Source: Castanea sativa
Lineage: Eukaryota; Streptophyta; Magnoliopsida; Fagales; Fagaceae
Assembly (NCBI RefSeq): GCF_040712315.1
Contig: NC_134017.1
Coordinates: 3,998,001 to 4,062,000, forward strand
Direction: 5' to 3'
Length of the DNA: 64,000 nucleotides
The translations under genes and the position numbers were made by a program. Shown piece by piece: positions 45,941 to 57,480 of the stretch (positions are counted from its first letter, which is position 1; each line of letters starts with the position of its first letter). The notes below the pieces were generated by a model. The model searched no databases, was not told the origin of the DNA, and was given only the letters and a program-made list of their open reading frames with translations.

Positions 45941-48540
45941 ACCTTGGGTTTCATTACAAATTACATTGCTGAATAGGAAGAATAGAATATATGGAAGAAA
46001 TGTTATACAAAACAAAGTCACACCAACACTCATTCAAATTATAAAGTTGCCTTAATGGGAAAATAAGAGGACATTATGTTGCTCAAACGCAATCAGCTTT
46101 GAATTAAAAAAAAAAGGAATATATAGACCAAAAATGGCATACAACATAAAGCTACACTCAAACTTATTCAAATTACGAATTGTTTCATTCAAAAGAGAAA
46201 AACGGCTACATTCTTTGGAATTGATAGTTCCTGAATTCAAAAGGATGGAATATATGTAACAAGCAGTCTACCAAACAGATCTAAGCAGGAGCTTATTAAA
46301 ATTTTACAATTGCTTTATTGAAAGGTAAATTATCATACATGGTTCAAATTAATCGTTACTAAATTAGGAAGAAAACAATGTGTGGAACATGTTGTATACC
46401 AACAAATGACACAGAAGATTATTCAAATTGCATAATTACTTTAAAGAAAAAGTAATAGTATTACATACATTGTTCAAAAGTGAATACAGGGCAGAGCAAA
46501 AAGTTATTCAAATTTAATAGTGATTTTATTCAAAAATGATCGTTATAGGATTAAGAAGAAAAGAATGCGTCAAATATGTAATATACCAAAAAAAGTTACA
46601 TATATAGGAAGTTGTTTGATTTGCATAGTTACTTTAGAGAAAAGGAGATAAGTATTACATAAATTGTTCATAAGCGATTACAAATCTAAGAAGGAACTTA
46701 TTCAAATTTTAGTTGCTTTATTCAAAAAGTAAATTATCATATATGGTTCAAAACCAATTGTTAATGAAGTAGGAATAAAAGAATGTGTGGAACACGCGAT
46801 ACTCCAAAAAAGGTCACATAGAAACTTATTCAAATTGCATAGTAGCTTGAAAGAGCACACTATTCAAAGGTGATTACAAATTTAAGGAGGAACTTATTCA
46901 AATTTCCTAGTTGCTTTGTTGAAATGTAAATTATTATATATGGTTTGAAACTAATCATTATTGAATTAAGAACAATAGAATATGTGGAACACATAGTGTT
47001 ATTAAAAAAGTCATAAAAGAACTTATCCAAATCTAAGCAAGAGTTTATTCAAATTTCGTAGTTGCTTTATTGAAAAATAAATTGTCATACATTGTTCAAA
47101 ACATTATTACAGAATTCAAAAGAATAGAATGCGTGGAACATGTGGTATTCTTAAAAAAGTGACATAATAACTTGTTCAAATTACATAATTACTTTAAACA
47201 AAAGAAAATAATTATTAAAATAATTGTTCAAAAGTGATTACAAATCTAGGTAGAACTTATACACATTTCATAGTTGCATTATTGAAAAGTAAATTATCAT
47301 ACATGGTTCTAAACCAATCATTAATGAATTGGGAAGAAATGGATTCTCCGAACACGAAATAGTCCAAAAATTGTCACATAAGAACTCATTCAAATTGCAT
47401 AATTACTTTTAAGAAAATGAAATGAGTATTACATACATCCTTTAAAAGTAATTACAAATCTAAGCAAAAACTTATTCAACTTTCATAGTTGTTTTATTGA
47501 AAAGTAAGTCATCATATATAGTTCAATTGATCATTACTAAATTAGGAAGAAAAGAATGCGTTGAACACACAATCATCCAAAAAAAAAGGTCGCATAAGAA
47601 CTTGTTCAAATTGCATAGTTACTTTAAAGAAAAGGAAATGAGTGTTGCTTAAATTGTTCAAAAGTAATTACAAATCTAAGTAGGAACTTATTTAAAATTT
47701 CATAGGTATTTTATTAAAAGTAAACTCTCATACATGGTTCAAAACCAATCATTATTGAATTAGGAAGAAAAGAATGCGTGGAACATATGGTATTCTTAAA
47801 AAAGAAGTCACATAAGAACTTGTTCAAATTGCATAGTTACTTTAGAGGAAATAAAATGCGTAAACCTACATTGTTCAAAAGCGATTACAAATCTAAGCAG
47901 GAACTCATTAAGATTTTATAGCTGTTTCATTGAAAAGTAAATTATCATACTTGGTTCAAAACCAATCAATATTGAATTAGGAAGAAAAGAGGGGTCGAAC
48001 ATGCGGTATTCCAAAAAAGTAGCATAAGAAGTTGTTCAGCTTGCATAGTTACTTTAAAGAAAAAAAACAAGTGTATTTCACAGATTTTTCAAAAGTGATT
48101 ACAAATCTAAAAAGGAATTTATTCAAATTTCATACTTGCTTTATTGAAAAGTAAGGTATTATACATGGTTCACAGATGATCATTACTTAATTAGGAAGAA
48201 AAGAATGCACGGTATTCCAAAAACAAGTAACATAAGATCTTGTTCAAATTGCGTAGTTACTTTAAAGAAAAGAAAATTAGCATTACATATATTGTTCAAA
48301 AGTGATTACAAATCTAAGCAAGAACTTACTCAAATTTTATAGTTACTTTCTTGAAAAGTAAATTATCATACTTGATCCAAAACCAATTATTATTAAATTA
48401 GAAAGAAAAGAGTGCATCGAGCACGCGATATTCCAAAGAAATTCATATGAGAATTTGTTCAAATTGCATAGTTAGTTTAAGGAAAAGGAAATGACGATTA
48501 AATACATTTTTCAAAAGTGATTATACATTTTTCAAAAGTG
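45941..48540. repeat. Large tandem array of the ~215-bp repeat family
   Basis: About 12 diverged units occur. A marker near GAAAAGAATGCGTGGAACA recurs at about 46375, 46557, 46785, 46975, 47123, 47335, 47557, 47772, 47990, 48205 and 48410, most often 205-228 apart. Each unit also has ACTTATTCAAATTxCATAGTT, AAATTATCATACATGGTTCA and TTGTTCAAAAGTGATTACAA. No coding frame persists. Confidence 0.88.
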
Positions 48541-48572
48541 ATTATATTACTTGAATCGAGAAGAATGGAACA

Positions 48573-48738
48573 TTTATTTTATTTTATTTTATACGAGATA
48601 GAATTCTACTCTAGGCTAATTTAAGTGTATATGTGTGTAAAGCTCCATCCTGAAGACTTGAATCCCTACCCTTACCCCTCACACTCTACAAACGCTTATA
48701 CTTATGGAGTGACTATCACACTAAGAGTGTGCGATGGT
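48573..48738 (-). mobile_element. tRNA-derived SINE, copy 2
   Basis: It is related to the SINE at 31439-31601 over its length (TCACTCCATAAGTATAAGCG, GATTCAAGTC B-box-like, GAATTCTATCTCG). The tail is AAAATAAAATAAA on the minus strand. Target duplications GAGAAGAATGGAACA (48558-48572) and GAGAAGAATGAAACA (48739-48753) differ at one of 15 bases. Confidence 0.88.
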
Positions 48739-48819
48739 GAGAAGAATGAAACAGGTTAAACAAGTGCAAAAAGGTGTAAAGGCTTTCAAAATCCTTATAC
48801 AATAATTCCCCTATTATTT

Positions 48820-49020
48820 AAACATTTCAAAACTTTATTATAATACTTTGTTTGCAATACATTAGACTTATCAATTAAATTCAAACTCCTAGTTGCTTTG
48901 GCTTGCAAAACACAAACAATATTCTCATTTTCAAGGATAATTATTTTTAATGTAATTATGTATTTCAAAATCTAATTGAAGAACTTAATGACAAAATTTA
49001 AGCATTATACTAAGTTTTTC
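48820..49020. repeat. Third, diverged copy of the segmental repeat of 7.8-10.2 kb
   Basis: ATACATTAGACTTATCAATTAAATTC and CTAATTGAAGAACTTAATGA parallel 9940-9975 and 10055-10075 in the same order. Confidence 0.5.
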
Positions 49021-49334
49021 TGGTGTATATTTATATAGTGATTCTCATTTTTGGCATGTATTAAAGCTAGTTTGATTAGGATATTTAAGTTTAGCCCGTT
49101 GCGTTTCTAAAAAAAAAACAGAAAAAAAGTTTAGCCCGTTGCATGGAAGATGAGAATTTTTACTATGGCGTGCTTTCGTATAATTGAATTGTTCGGTGAT
49201 TGAGTGCAAGGTGCACTATATTCTTCTAAATCACGATTTACGCTTTCTAATTTGAGATCACTTCTAAATCACTCACTCAATAATATCTTGAAATATACAC
49301 CTTTGCTTTGAGTATTGCAAAACTGTCTATCTAA
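49021..49334. other. Non-coding stretch
   Basis: The motif AGTTTAGCCCGTTGC occurs twice (about 49087 and 49129) around a short A-rich tract. No gene is seen. Confidence 0.4.
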
Positions 49335-49639
49335 GAGCATCCACATCAGATCCTCCATTTTACACACCCACTTTTACACTAAAAATCTACTTTTTCTATT
49401 TTACCCATCTAATTTTACAAAACCTCTACATCAGTTCATCTATCCTACACCCTTTTTAATTAAATAATTAATTTTCTTTAATATTTTATTCTTTTCCCCC
49501 AACAACCTCTTAAATTACCGCGTGCTCTCTCTCTCCTAACTCATTTCTCACTTTCGCTCTCTCTCTCTAAACCCATCTCTCTCAGACTCTCCATCAACTC
49601 CCTCTCCCTCTCCCTCTCCATCAACTCCCTCTCCGATCA

Positions 49640-50045
49640 CCATCCGCGAGTCCGATCGGCGAGCTCAGATACCATCCGGAGCTCCGATCGCGATCTGCGA
49701 GCTCCGATCGCGATCTGCGAGCTCCGATCGCGATCTGCGAGCTCCGATCGGCGAGCTCCGATCGCCATTCGCGAGCTCCGATCGCGATCTGGGAGCTCCG
49801 ATCGCGATCTGGGAGCTCCGATCGCGATCTGGGAGCTCTGATCGGCGATCTGCGAGCTCCGATCGCCATTCGCGAGCTCCGATCGCGATCTGGGAGCTCC
49901 GATCGGCGATCTGCGAGCTCCGATCGCGATCTTGGAGCTCCGATCGGCGATCTGTGAGCTCCGATCGCCGATCCGCCAACTCCGATTGCGATCCGCCAGC
50001 TCCGATCGCCGATCCGCGAGCTCCGATCCACGGCAAGACCCACGA
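49640..50045. repeat. 20-22-bp GC-rich palindromic minisatellite
   Basis: About 18 copies of GAGCTCCGATCGCGATCTGC and variants lie in tandem. Each contains self-complementary words (GAGCTC, CGATCG, TCGCGA). Most copies are 21 bases, so several frames stay open and look like a heptapeptide repeat. This is a by-product and not evidence of a protein. Confidence 0.92.
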
Positions 50046-50237
50046 GCTCCGACCAGTCAAGCACCAATCTACAAGTCAAGCACCGATCTGTGGTTGTTTG
50101 TGTATGTCTGTGTTTTTTTTTTTTTTTTGAGCAAAGTATATCTCTGTATTCTGTGTTGAGAAAATGATGGAGTCTGTTAAGAACGGATCAGAGAGAGAAA
50201 AAAAGGAGGGAAGGAGAAATGATAAAATATTGTTTAC

Positions 50238-50283
50238 CCGAGCTACAGTAACCGTGTATATTTACACGGTACTGTAGCTCGGG
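50238..50283. repeat. Hairpin inside the Harbinger-like element
   Basis: CCCGAGCTACAGTA...CCGTGTA on the left pairs with TACACGGTACTGTAGCTCGG on the right, with one bulged A. The core CTACAGT/ACTGTAG is shared with the hairpin at 30373-30410. Confidence 0.85.
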
Positions 50284-50398
50284 GATGATTTTACACTATT
50301 TTAGCTAGTTTTAGATACACTGATGTAGCTCAAAATGTGTAAAATTGAAAAAAATTTGCATTATACATGATTTTAGATACACTGATGTGGATGCTCTA

Positions 50399-50955
50399 AC
50401 ACTTATGTTTAAGAGTGTCTCATTTTCACCATTCTGATTATGGCGTTGTCTTGGCATGCTTGAATATTCCTTAGTTTGGGCCAACGTGTACGGGCCTAAG
50501 GCCCAAGGTCAACTTCCCCATGATTGAACATAATTCTAATTTCTAAGAACGCATCATCGACAAGCTCCAAGCTACTCTCATTCCCTTCTTCTCAGTGGCT
50601 TTGACAATGGCATTGAAATCCACTATACAAGCCCGATCACTTGAATGCTTTGCCAATCTCATTATGATTCTTCTAAAATAATTCATTCGTGAAGTGCTTA
50701 CAGAATTTTTACAACAAATTATAAGTGATAAGTTTTTACTGGTTCTAATTTTTTCTACTAATGAAATTATTTTTGTGCTCACCAATAACAATCCGTAACA
50801 ATTTATTACTTATAATTAGTTGTGAAAGTATTGTAAAAATATTATGAATGTAGTATTTTTTAATTAGTTTGGGTATGTTCATGGTCCCTAGGATTGACCT
50901 TCACAATGGAAAATCTAATCTAATATATAATTTAATCTAATCTAATCTAATCTAA
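50399..50955. other. Non-coding stretch with MITE-like repeat and TCTAA repeats
   Basis: 50690-50865 resembles the MITE-like family at 31088-31265 (GTGAAAGTATTGTAAAAATA end). 50915-50960 carries five or more TCTAA pentamers. No gene is recognised. Confidence 0.45.
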
Positions 50956-53900
50956 TCTAATACTATATATAAAACCAGAAACCTTTTAAAGAAGTGTTGG
51001 CACTTTAGGAAAAGAAGAGACTTTAAAAATTGACCCGTATGTAACTTTAAGTTAAAAGACTCGCACGTTGCGTCGTTTCCATAATCTTAAAATTTTAACC
51101 TTTACTGCTACAACACTGTTTGAAAGCATCTCACTAAAAAAAAAAACCTCAAACCAAACGTTATACAAAAAAAGCATCCGCTATTTCCATTCATTAAACA
51201 CAAACCAGCCAAAAGAAAAACCCTTCCTTGCCGATCTACTTTGCAGTTTGCCCCATGTTCTGTTTCCTCTCTACAACAGAGTGCAAACTTGCTCACTTAG
51301 AATCGTTACATCGTTTGAAGATTCTTTTAATAATCGTTTGGAATCAGCCGATACAGAAGGATAGAGGGCGATAGAGAGACAGTAAGTCTGAATAACAAAG
51401 TCTGTTTTTAATTTTACAAATTGGGGTTTTTTTTTGGAAAATCATTTGGGCGTTATTTATGATTATGATTTAGGTTTTTCGGTTTGATCGGTTATGATTT
51501 AGGTTTTTTGGTTAGGAGTAGTTTTGTTTAATTTATGTTGATAGACGGGTTAGATTTGGACCATTTGGTTTTCTATTCAATTACCGTTTCTAGGGTTTTG
51601 AAAATTACTGTAGAGTGTAGATTTGTTGATGACTTTTCTCAAACTGAAATCAATTTGGTGCTGAAATTCAATCAAAGCTCTGTCATTTCATTTATGTTGT
51701 TTTTAATTTTTTGTTGAAATATTTTCCCCTTTTTATATTTTTGTTTCCCATGTCTCTTCTCTACCATTGTTGTTAAGGTTTTTGCAGTATATATTTAAAG
51801 TTTTCGTTTGTAGTTGCTTTGATTTTAAAAAATGAAACCCTGAAACATAGAGAATAAGGAGGTATTGAATATTAAAATTCCTTTCTGCCTCCACTGATGC
51901 CAATCTGCTATCTTTTTCCTTAATTTTCGATTTATTTTGACAATTTCTTGAGTTCTGTTTTTCCGATTGTTGTATTGATAAAATTTTGTTTTTGTTCAAT
52001 TCAATATATTCACTTTTGTTATTATTATGTTCCATTTTTGTTTTAGGCCCTTTGATGTCGTTTTTCCTGTAATGAATGTGTTATTCATTCTATTATGCAT
52101 GTACAATTTTTGGTTTTTTTTTTTTTGGTTAGTTTTGTTATGTTTTCATGGTGAGATTTAAGTTTTGTTGTAATTGGTTTTTTTTTTTTAATGGTTTTAT
52201 GTTTGTTAAATCCATAAATCAGATTAATAATACTTCGGTTCTATGCCCTTAGATTTGCAAATGTTGGGTTCTATAGTACATCATGCTGAGTGTCTCACAT
52301 ATTATTAGCATCTTTTGGAACTTTAGGAAAATTGTGAATATGTTACAAAATTTTCCTGCCTATTTCAGTTCTGCATTTTCAGTTCTAAATTTAAGTATTA
52401 GGGCCATCAAAGCTGTTGGTCAACATTCTGTACTCATAGATATATTTATGGAATTTATTAATTTGGTTATAACAGCAAATGTTCTTTTGGTGTTACATTA
52501 TATACGTTCAATGAAATTCCATTAAAATTTGATATGTTTTTTTTGAAATTGCAATTTATTACTGTCATTTTTTTTCCTCCCAAATGTAAGACTAATTGGA
52601 GTGCAATTTGTTGGGTCTAAATTTGCTGAATTATTTGTTGGGTCTTAATTTCACTAATTTTTGCATATAGGCTCAGGCTGCTGTTCTTCCTATTAAATAA
52701 GTAGTGTTGTACTCAAAGTTGTTGGTTTGTAAGTGAATGGTTTGATTCAATTGCTAATTTTAAGGTAGATCAAGATGTTTTTTCATATCTATGTGTGAGT
52801 AGACTCAGGTTTGAATTGGTTTTTGTTCTGGAGTCAATTGACCTAAAACACTATTATGATTCTATTAATCTTTTTCAATCTTCTTCCGATGGCCAACTAG
52901 ATAGTTGGAGTTCTCTTTGATTTTTTTTTTCCTGCTATGTTATGTAATCAAGCTGGTTTATTTGTGTTTGTGAGGTTTCCAATCCAGTCTGACTCAATGA
53001 TTACATTGTCTTGCTTTTAAGGGTTTTGAGTTCTATTAGTGATTATTCTGCAAGTGTTGAAAATGCATGACTTATGTTTTGCGAAAAAATTTAGTAATTC
53101 CCACACATGAAGTGCTGTTCATTATAACTACTACGTTCTATTTTATTCTTTTTTGATAAGTCACTATGTTCCATTTTATTGATCACTTATTGATAGATTT
53201 TGTAGATATCTGAATTCTGGGCTGTACATGAACCACTAACAAATGCAGAATCAAGGTTTGATTAGTCGTGGTCCAAACCTTCATTTTTCAGATTTAAATT
53301 TTCACTGAACTGCTGCATTACTTTTTACAATTCAACCCATATTTTCAATGTTTTCTTAGGCTTCATTTGCAGTATTTCTTTCATCTTTCTCTGCTGCAAT
53401 TTAAAATTGCTATGCTTTTTTTTTTTTTTTTGAGCAATTGGAAATAATGGCTGCAATTATATGGATTGTCCTAGGCACTGCTCTTCTCCTCTAAACAAGT
53501 CACTGCTAAATAGGCAGTCAGTAATATTTTTAGAAATGATTTCAATTATAATGGAATTTAATGATAGGTGTGCAGATGATTGTTTAGATACTCATTTTGT
53601 ACATTGATTATTGAAAATCGTTGACCAGATATTTATATGCAAATATTGGTTGTTCAGAGTTTGCTTCCACTTCTTTTGTAGTCTCTCTTTCATCTTTCTT
53701 TGTTGTGATTTAAAAAAACTTCTTACCCTGTCATTTTGTTGAATACAGAGTTCTTTGCCGAGTACAACATGGGTATTTTGCAAGAAGAGTTGCTGCATCA
53801 AACTAAGAGGTTTGGATAGCCTGATTTTCCCTCTATTTATCTCATAATTTGAATTAAATTTTCTCCATGATCTGTTTGGTTTTGATTTCGCTCTGAATTG

Positions 53901-54604
53901 CATATTTTAATCTGCTTTTTTCTTCATTTTTTTTAATTCAATGAATTCTTATCTTGGATTCTCTCAATAGAACCAGGTTCCATATAACATTTTAATTTTT
54001 TTTACTGATAAGTAATCATATTCCACATAACATCCCTGATACATCAATTATTTTCTATGTTATTTCAAAGTGCAAGCTCTTGACTTTAGCATGTACTGAC
54101 ATGTAGAAAATAGCATAAAAGATTGTATAGGTCAATTTTGTCAAACAATCACAGAGGAAAATCCTAGGCACTGCCCTTCTCCTCTAAACAAGTCACGACT
54201 AAATAGGCAGTCAGTAATATTTTCAGAAATGATTTCAATTATAATGAAATTTAATGATAGGTGTGCAGATGATTGTTTAGATGCTCATTTTGTACATTGA
54301 TTATTGAAAATCGTTGACCAGATATTTATTTGCAAATATTGGTTGTTCAGAGTTTGTGAAGAGTATGAGTGCTTTGACATATATGATCTCTAAGATTAAT
54401 AGTTTTCAGTTCTTTGGGGCTTCTCTTAACATTCTGAGTCTATATCTGTTGTAAAAGTCGTTAACAAGATACTCAATTTGAGATTGTACATACCCTTTTG
54501 CCTTTCTTGGGCAATGTTTTGGCCAGTAAGGCCTAATTTTGTAGTAATCACCTATATAAATTGATTATGTTGATATTTGTAGCAATTGCAGTTTATTCAC
54601 TATG
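50956..54604 (+). other. Long non-coding stretch, candidate Helitron or gene relic
   Basis: TCTAATACTATATATAAAACC at 50956 resembles plant Helitron 5' ends. The rest is T-rich, intron-like text without long frames. One exon-like block, with acceptor TTGAATACAG followed by ~20 open codons (FFAEYNMGILQEELLHQTKR), lies at about 53757-53815, and I do not recognise it. A ~190-bp block is duplicated (next entry). The Helitron 3' hairpin and CTRR end were not found, so the boundary and class are uncertain. Confidence 0.3.
53469..54354 (+). repeat. Direct duplication of a ~190-bp block
   Basis: 53469-53659 and 54163-54354 are nearly identical (CTAGGCACTGC ... TGGTTGTTCAGAGTTTG), with only a handful of base changes. 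They are separated by about 500 unrelated bases. Confidence 0.88.
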
Positions 54605-54969
54605 TGGTGCGGACACGAGATATAGACCCCCAATTATACACACATATGGGAGGAAGAACAAAAAGAAGACGGCCCAACCTGTGGCCTTATGGATGGAGCC
54701 TATTAGTTATTGGGCTTGAGATTAAGCAAGCCCGAACATTTAATAATTAGGGTTTTGTATTGTTAGGGTTTTGTGTTGTAGCTATTTAAACACTTTTTTG
54801 ATTATTGTAACACAGCTTTTGAGAAATATAAAAAACGCTTGTTTTCTTTTACACTGGTGCCGACTCCAGTTTGCATGGTGCTGATTCCAAGCAGCCCTTA
54901 GGTGCTGACTCCTAGGGTTTACTCTATCATTTTTCTTCTCTATTATACTATTGTGGTTGTCCTACGTCA
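54605..54969 (+). repeat. 5' LTR of the chromovirus
   Basis: Starts TGGTGCGGACACGAG and ends CCTACGTCA. It is 16 bases longer than the 3' LTR because of an internal tandem duplication of a TTAGGGTTTTGT-type unit near 54750-54778. Confidence 0.93.
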
Positions 54970-54973
54970 ATTT

Positions 54974-54988
54974 TGGTATTAGAGCAGA
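54974..54988 (+). other. Primer-binding site of the chromovirus
   Basis: TGGTATTAGAGCAGA, a one-base variant of the initiator tRNA-Met PBS, lies five bases after the LTR. Confidence 0.8.
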
Positions 54989-54999
54989 CTTCCGGTCCA

Positions 55000-55311
55000 T
55001 TCAACACAACCGTAGACAACCACGTCAAAGCAAGACCATCAAAAACAAAAGAGAAAGCAAACAATGACAGTACCTTTCAAGTTTTTGCCCCATGAGATTT
55101 TAAACAAGCCCAAGCGCCCCCCGCAATCCGTGTATTCCCCCAAGCCCCACATGAGTTTCTCACCCCCAAAACCAAGAGAAGCGGTGGCGCTCCCAAGCCG
55201 GTGACCACCATCCGTGCCCGCCTCGATCTCGTAACCCAGTCCACAAAAAAAAAAAAAAAAAAAAGGAAGGAGCGAGAGACCCACGGACCGCCCACCAACA
55301 CCCACAAAATC

Positions 55312-55342
<31 letters not shown>

Positions 55343-56429
55343 AAAAGAGGAAGGAGCGAGACTCACGGACCTCTCGCCGACACCCAAAAAATCAAAAAAA
55401 AAAAAAAAGGCGAAGGAGCAGAGACCCACTGGACCCGGCCCGGCCGACACCAACGCCGCCGCGAAACCCAACGGCCACCGGCCCGCCGAACCCATTACCA
55501 CCCCTCGACCACCGCCGCCGAGGACGCCGACACACTCCGATGCCAAGACCCGAGACAGCGAGCCCGCCACTCCACGATTCGAGCTGCCGCTGTCTTCCTC
55601 GTCTTTGCGCCGCCACAGTCGCCGGTCCCTATCGCCGCGAGCCCATTGCCGAGCAAGATTTTCTTCTGGAGGTTCTGCTCTCTTTTAGTTTCTGTGGTTT
55701 TTCTTGTTTTCCTTTTTCAGTATGTGGGTTGAGTTCTTTAGAGTCTGTCGTTTTGAGTTATTTTAAAGCCTGTAATGTCCCAAGTCCATAGCACAGTGTA
55801 ATTTTATTTTGAAAAAAAAAAAAAAAAAAACTGTTGCTTATTTGATTGTATTTCAAAAAAAAAAGAAAAAAAAAGAGACTATTGCTGTGACAGCCCATTG
55901 CTTGTATTGGGCTTTAATTGTTCTCATAGGTTCCTCAGTCCAAGTCAATTCATTACTTGAAGAGCAGACCGTGGCTACCTAATGCAATACGTGGAGCCAC
56001 TGACTAGGGTACAATTCTGACTCTATTTTTTTGGTGGATTCAATTTTATCTCATTAAAAAAATATTATCTTTATGTTTTTTATGTGCATATCCCACCATA
56101 CTCCATTATCCTATCCAATTTGTGCTCAGATTAATCGTTTTACTGTTTGTGTCCTCTTTTAGTACCCACTCTAAAATTCCAAAAAAAAAAAAAAAAAAAA
56201 AAAAAAACCAAGCAATTTCTTTGAAATATCTTATTCTTTTTGTGGAGCTTCTGGGAATTTGATGTTTATTTGGGCTATCTCGTAATACTGTGAACACTGT
56301 CACTATTTGTCTGCAATTCCTTCCTTTGATTCATCGATCTAGTCTCTACATGCACTTTGCTTGACCTTTAATTTTACATTGAGAATTGATTACTTGAATT
56401 TTTGGGAATCTCAATTGCATTCATAAATA
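55000..56429 (+). other. Unusual 1.4-kb leader of the chromovirus
   Basis: No element protein is seen. 55200-55450 has three copies of a ~70-bp unit (GAAGGAGCGAGA...CCCAC...ACACCC) separated by long A runs. 55430-55670 is GC-rich, CCG-repetitive text that resembles a plant gene's 5' end, ending near TTCTTCTGGAGGTTCTGCTC. The rest is T-rich and intron-like. This may be captured host sequence. Open frames here are compositional. Confidence 0.55.
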
Positions 56430-57480
56430 TTGTGTTGCATGCATCTACGTAGTGGTCGTGTCATGTCAAATCCTGAACATCAATCCACTTCCGAATCTAG
56501 GCCCTCTTTAGAGCAGACCATAGGAGACCTAGCTAAGAGTGTCCGTGATTTGCTGGATAGAGTAGAGCGAATTGAAACATCTCAAAGAGAGACCACTAAC
56601 CATGAAGGAGATAACATGCATGGGCAATATAATAATGGTCACTTTAATAGAGCTCCACACTTTGAACCTGATCACTATAATCACTATGGTCCTAGGGATT
56701 ATGATGATAGGATGTCTAAGGAAAGGATAGAAGCACCCACCTTTGATGGCTGCCTAGACCCATGGGTTTTCACTGATTGGTTACATCAAATGGAGAAATT
56801 CTTTGACTATTACCATTGAAATTTGAGAATAGGAAAGTGAGGTATGCGAGAATGAAGTTAATTGGGAGAGCCGATCTTTTCTACGGGAGGACCTTCGAGG
56901 AAACCCCTAAGGCGACGACGTGACCCCCACATTATTGATTGGATGGAGATGAAGGACGCCCTCTCGAGGAATTATCTTCCTCCAACTTATAGGAGCTCCC
57001 TCCTTGAGGAATGGGATCGCCTAAGGCAAGGCACTCGCTCCGTGACCGAATACATAGAGAAATTCAAGGAATTCCGCAGGCGAATTCGAATAGTTGAGGA
57101 AGAAGTTGTCACACTAAATAGGTTCAAGAAAGGTTTAAATGCTAACCTACTAGGCGAGATTATCACCCGAGGAGTCACCACCTTAAGAGAAGCCTATAAC
57201 CTTGCTAGGAATTGTGAGTTAGCATCCAAATCTATCTTTTGGCGACGTTCTGAGCTTCGAAGCATTCCTCCCAACCCTCACCCTTTTGGTAGCAAACCTA
57301 AACTTGCCTTACCCCCTAAGGTCAACCCCAATAACATCCCAATACAAAAAGAGGACAAGGGAAAAGGTGTGATCAATGAGCCCTCAAGATTAGGCTCTCG
57401 CCTCCAATGCTTCAAATGCAATGGGATTGGACATGTCGCAGCTAGATGTCCCTCTAGGACCCTTGTCATTCAAGAGGATG
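56430..57480 (+). pseudogene. Chromovirus gag relic
   Basis: After a first frame (MCCMHLRSGRV... ending in MEKFFDYYH, stop at 56817-56819) the text shifts frame at about 56860-56920. It goes on with YLPPTYRSSLLEEWDRLRQG, EYIEKFKEF and a CCHC zinc knuckle CFKCNGIGHVAARC near 57409-57450. Gag forms the particle and binds RNA. The stop and frameshifts make it defective. Confidence 0.85.

Larger units (their letters stand above)
49335..50395. mobile_element. PIF/Harbinger-like element carrying a GC-rich minisatellite
   Basis: Ends read GAGCATCCACATCAG and, inward from the right, the same 15 bases. The trinucleotide TAA flanks both sides (49332-49334, 50396-50398), as expected for Harbinger-type insertion. 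A second CATCAG motif lies inside each end (49430 and 50310 regions). The interior holds a CT-rich run, a 20-22-bp minisatellite (49640-50045) and a strong hairpin (50238-50283). There is no transposase. Confidence 0.85.

Noticed and set aside
45941..48540. Regular repeat array considered as CRISPR
   Set aside because: Units are contiguous and diverged along their whole length, without constant short repeats and unique spacers, and the DNA is plant nuclear.
49621..50079. Overlapping ~130-150-codon Arg/Ser/Ile-rich frames
   Set aside because: A product of the mostly 21-bp minisatellite, which cannot create stops in some frames. No protein evidence.
55201..55791. A 196-codon open frame rich in Lys and Pro, and overlapping Gly-rich frames on the other strand
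   Set aside because: It runs through long A tracts and CCG-rich sequence in the chromovirus leader. Several frames on both strands stay open at once, which reflects composition rather than a gene.
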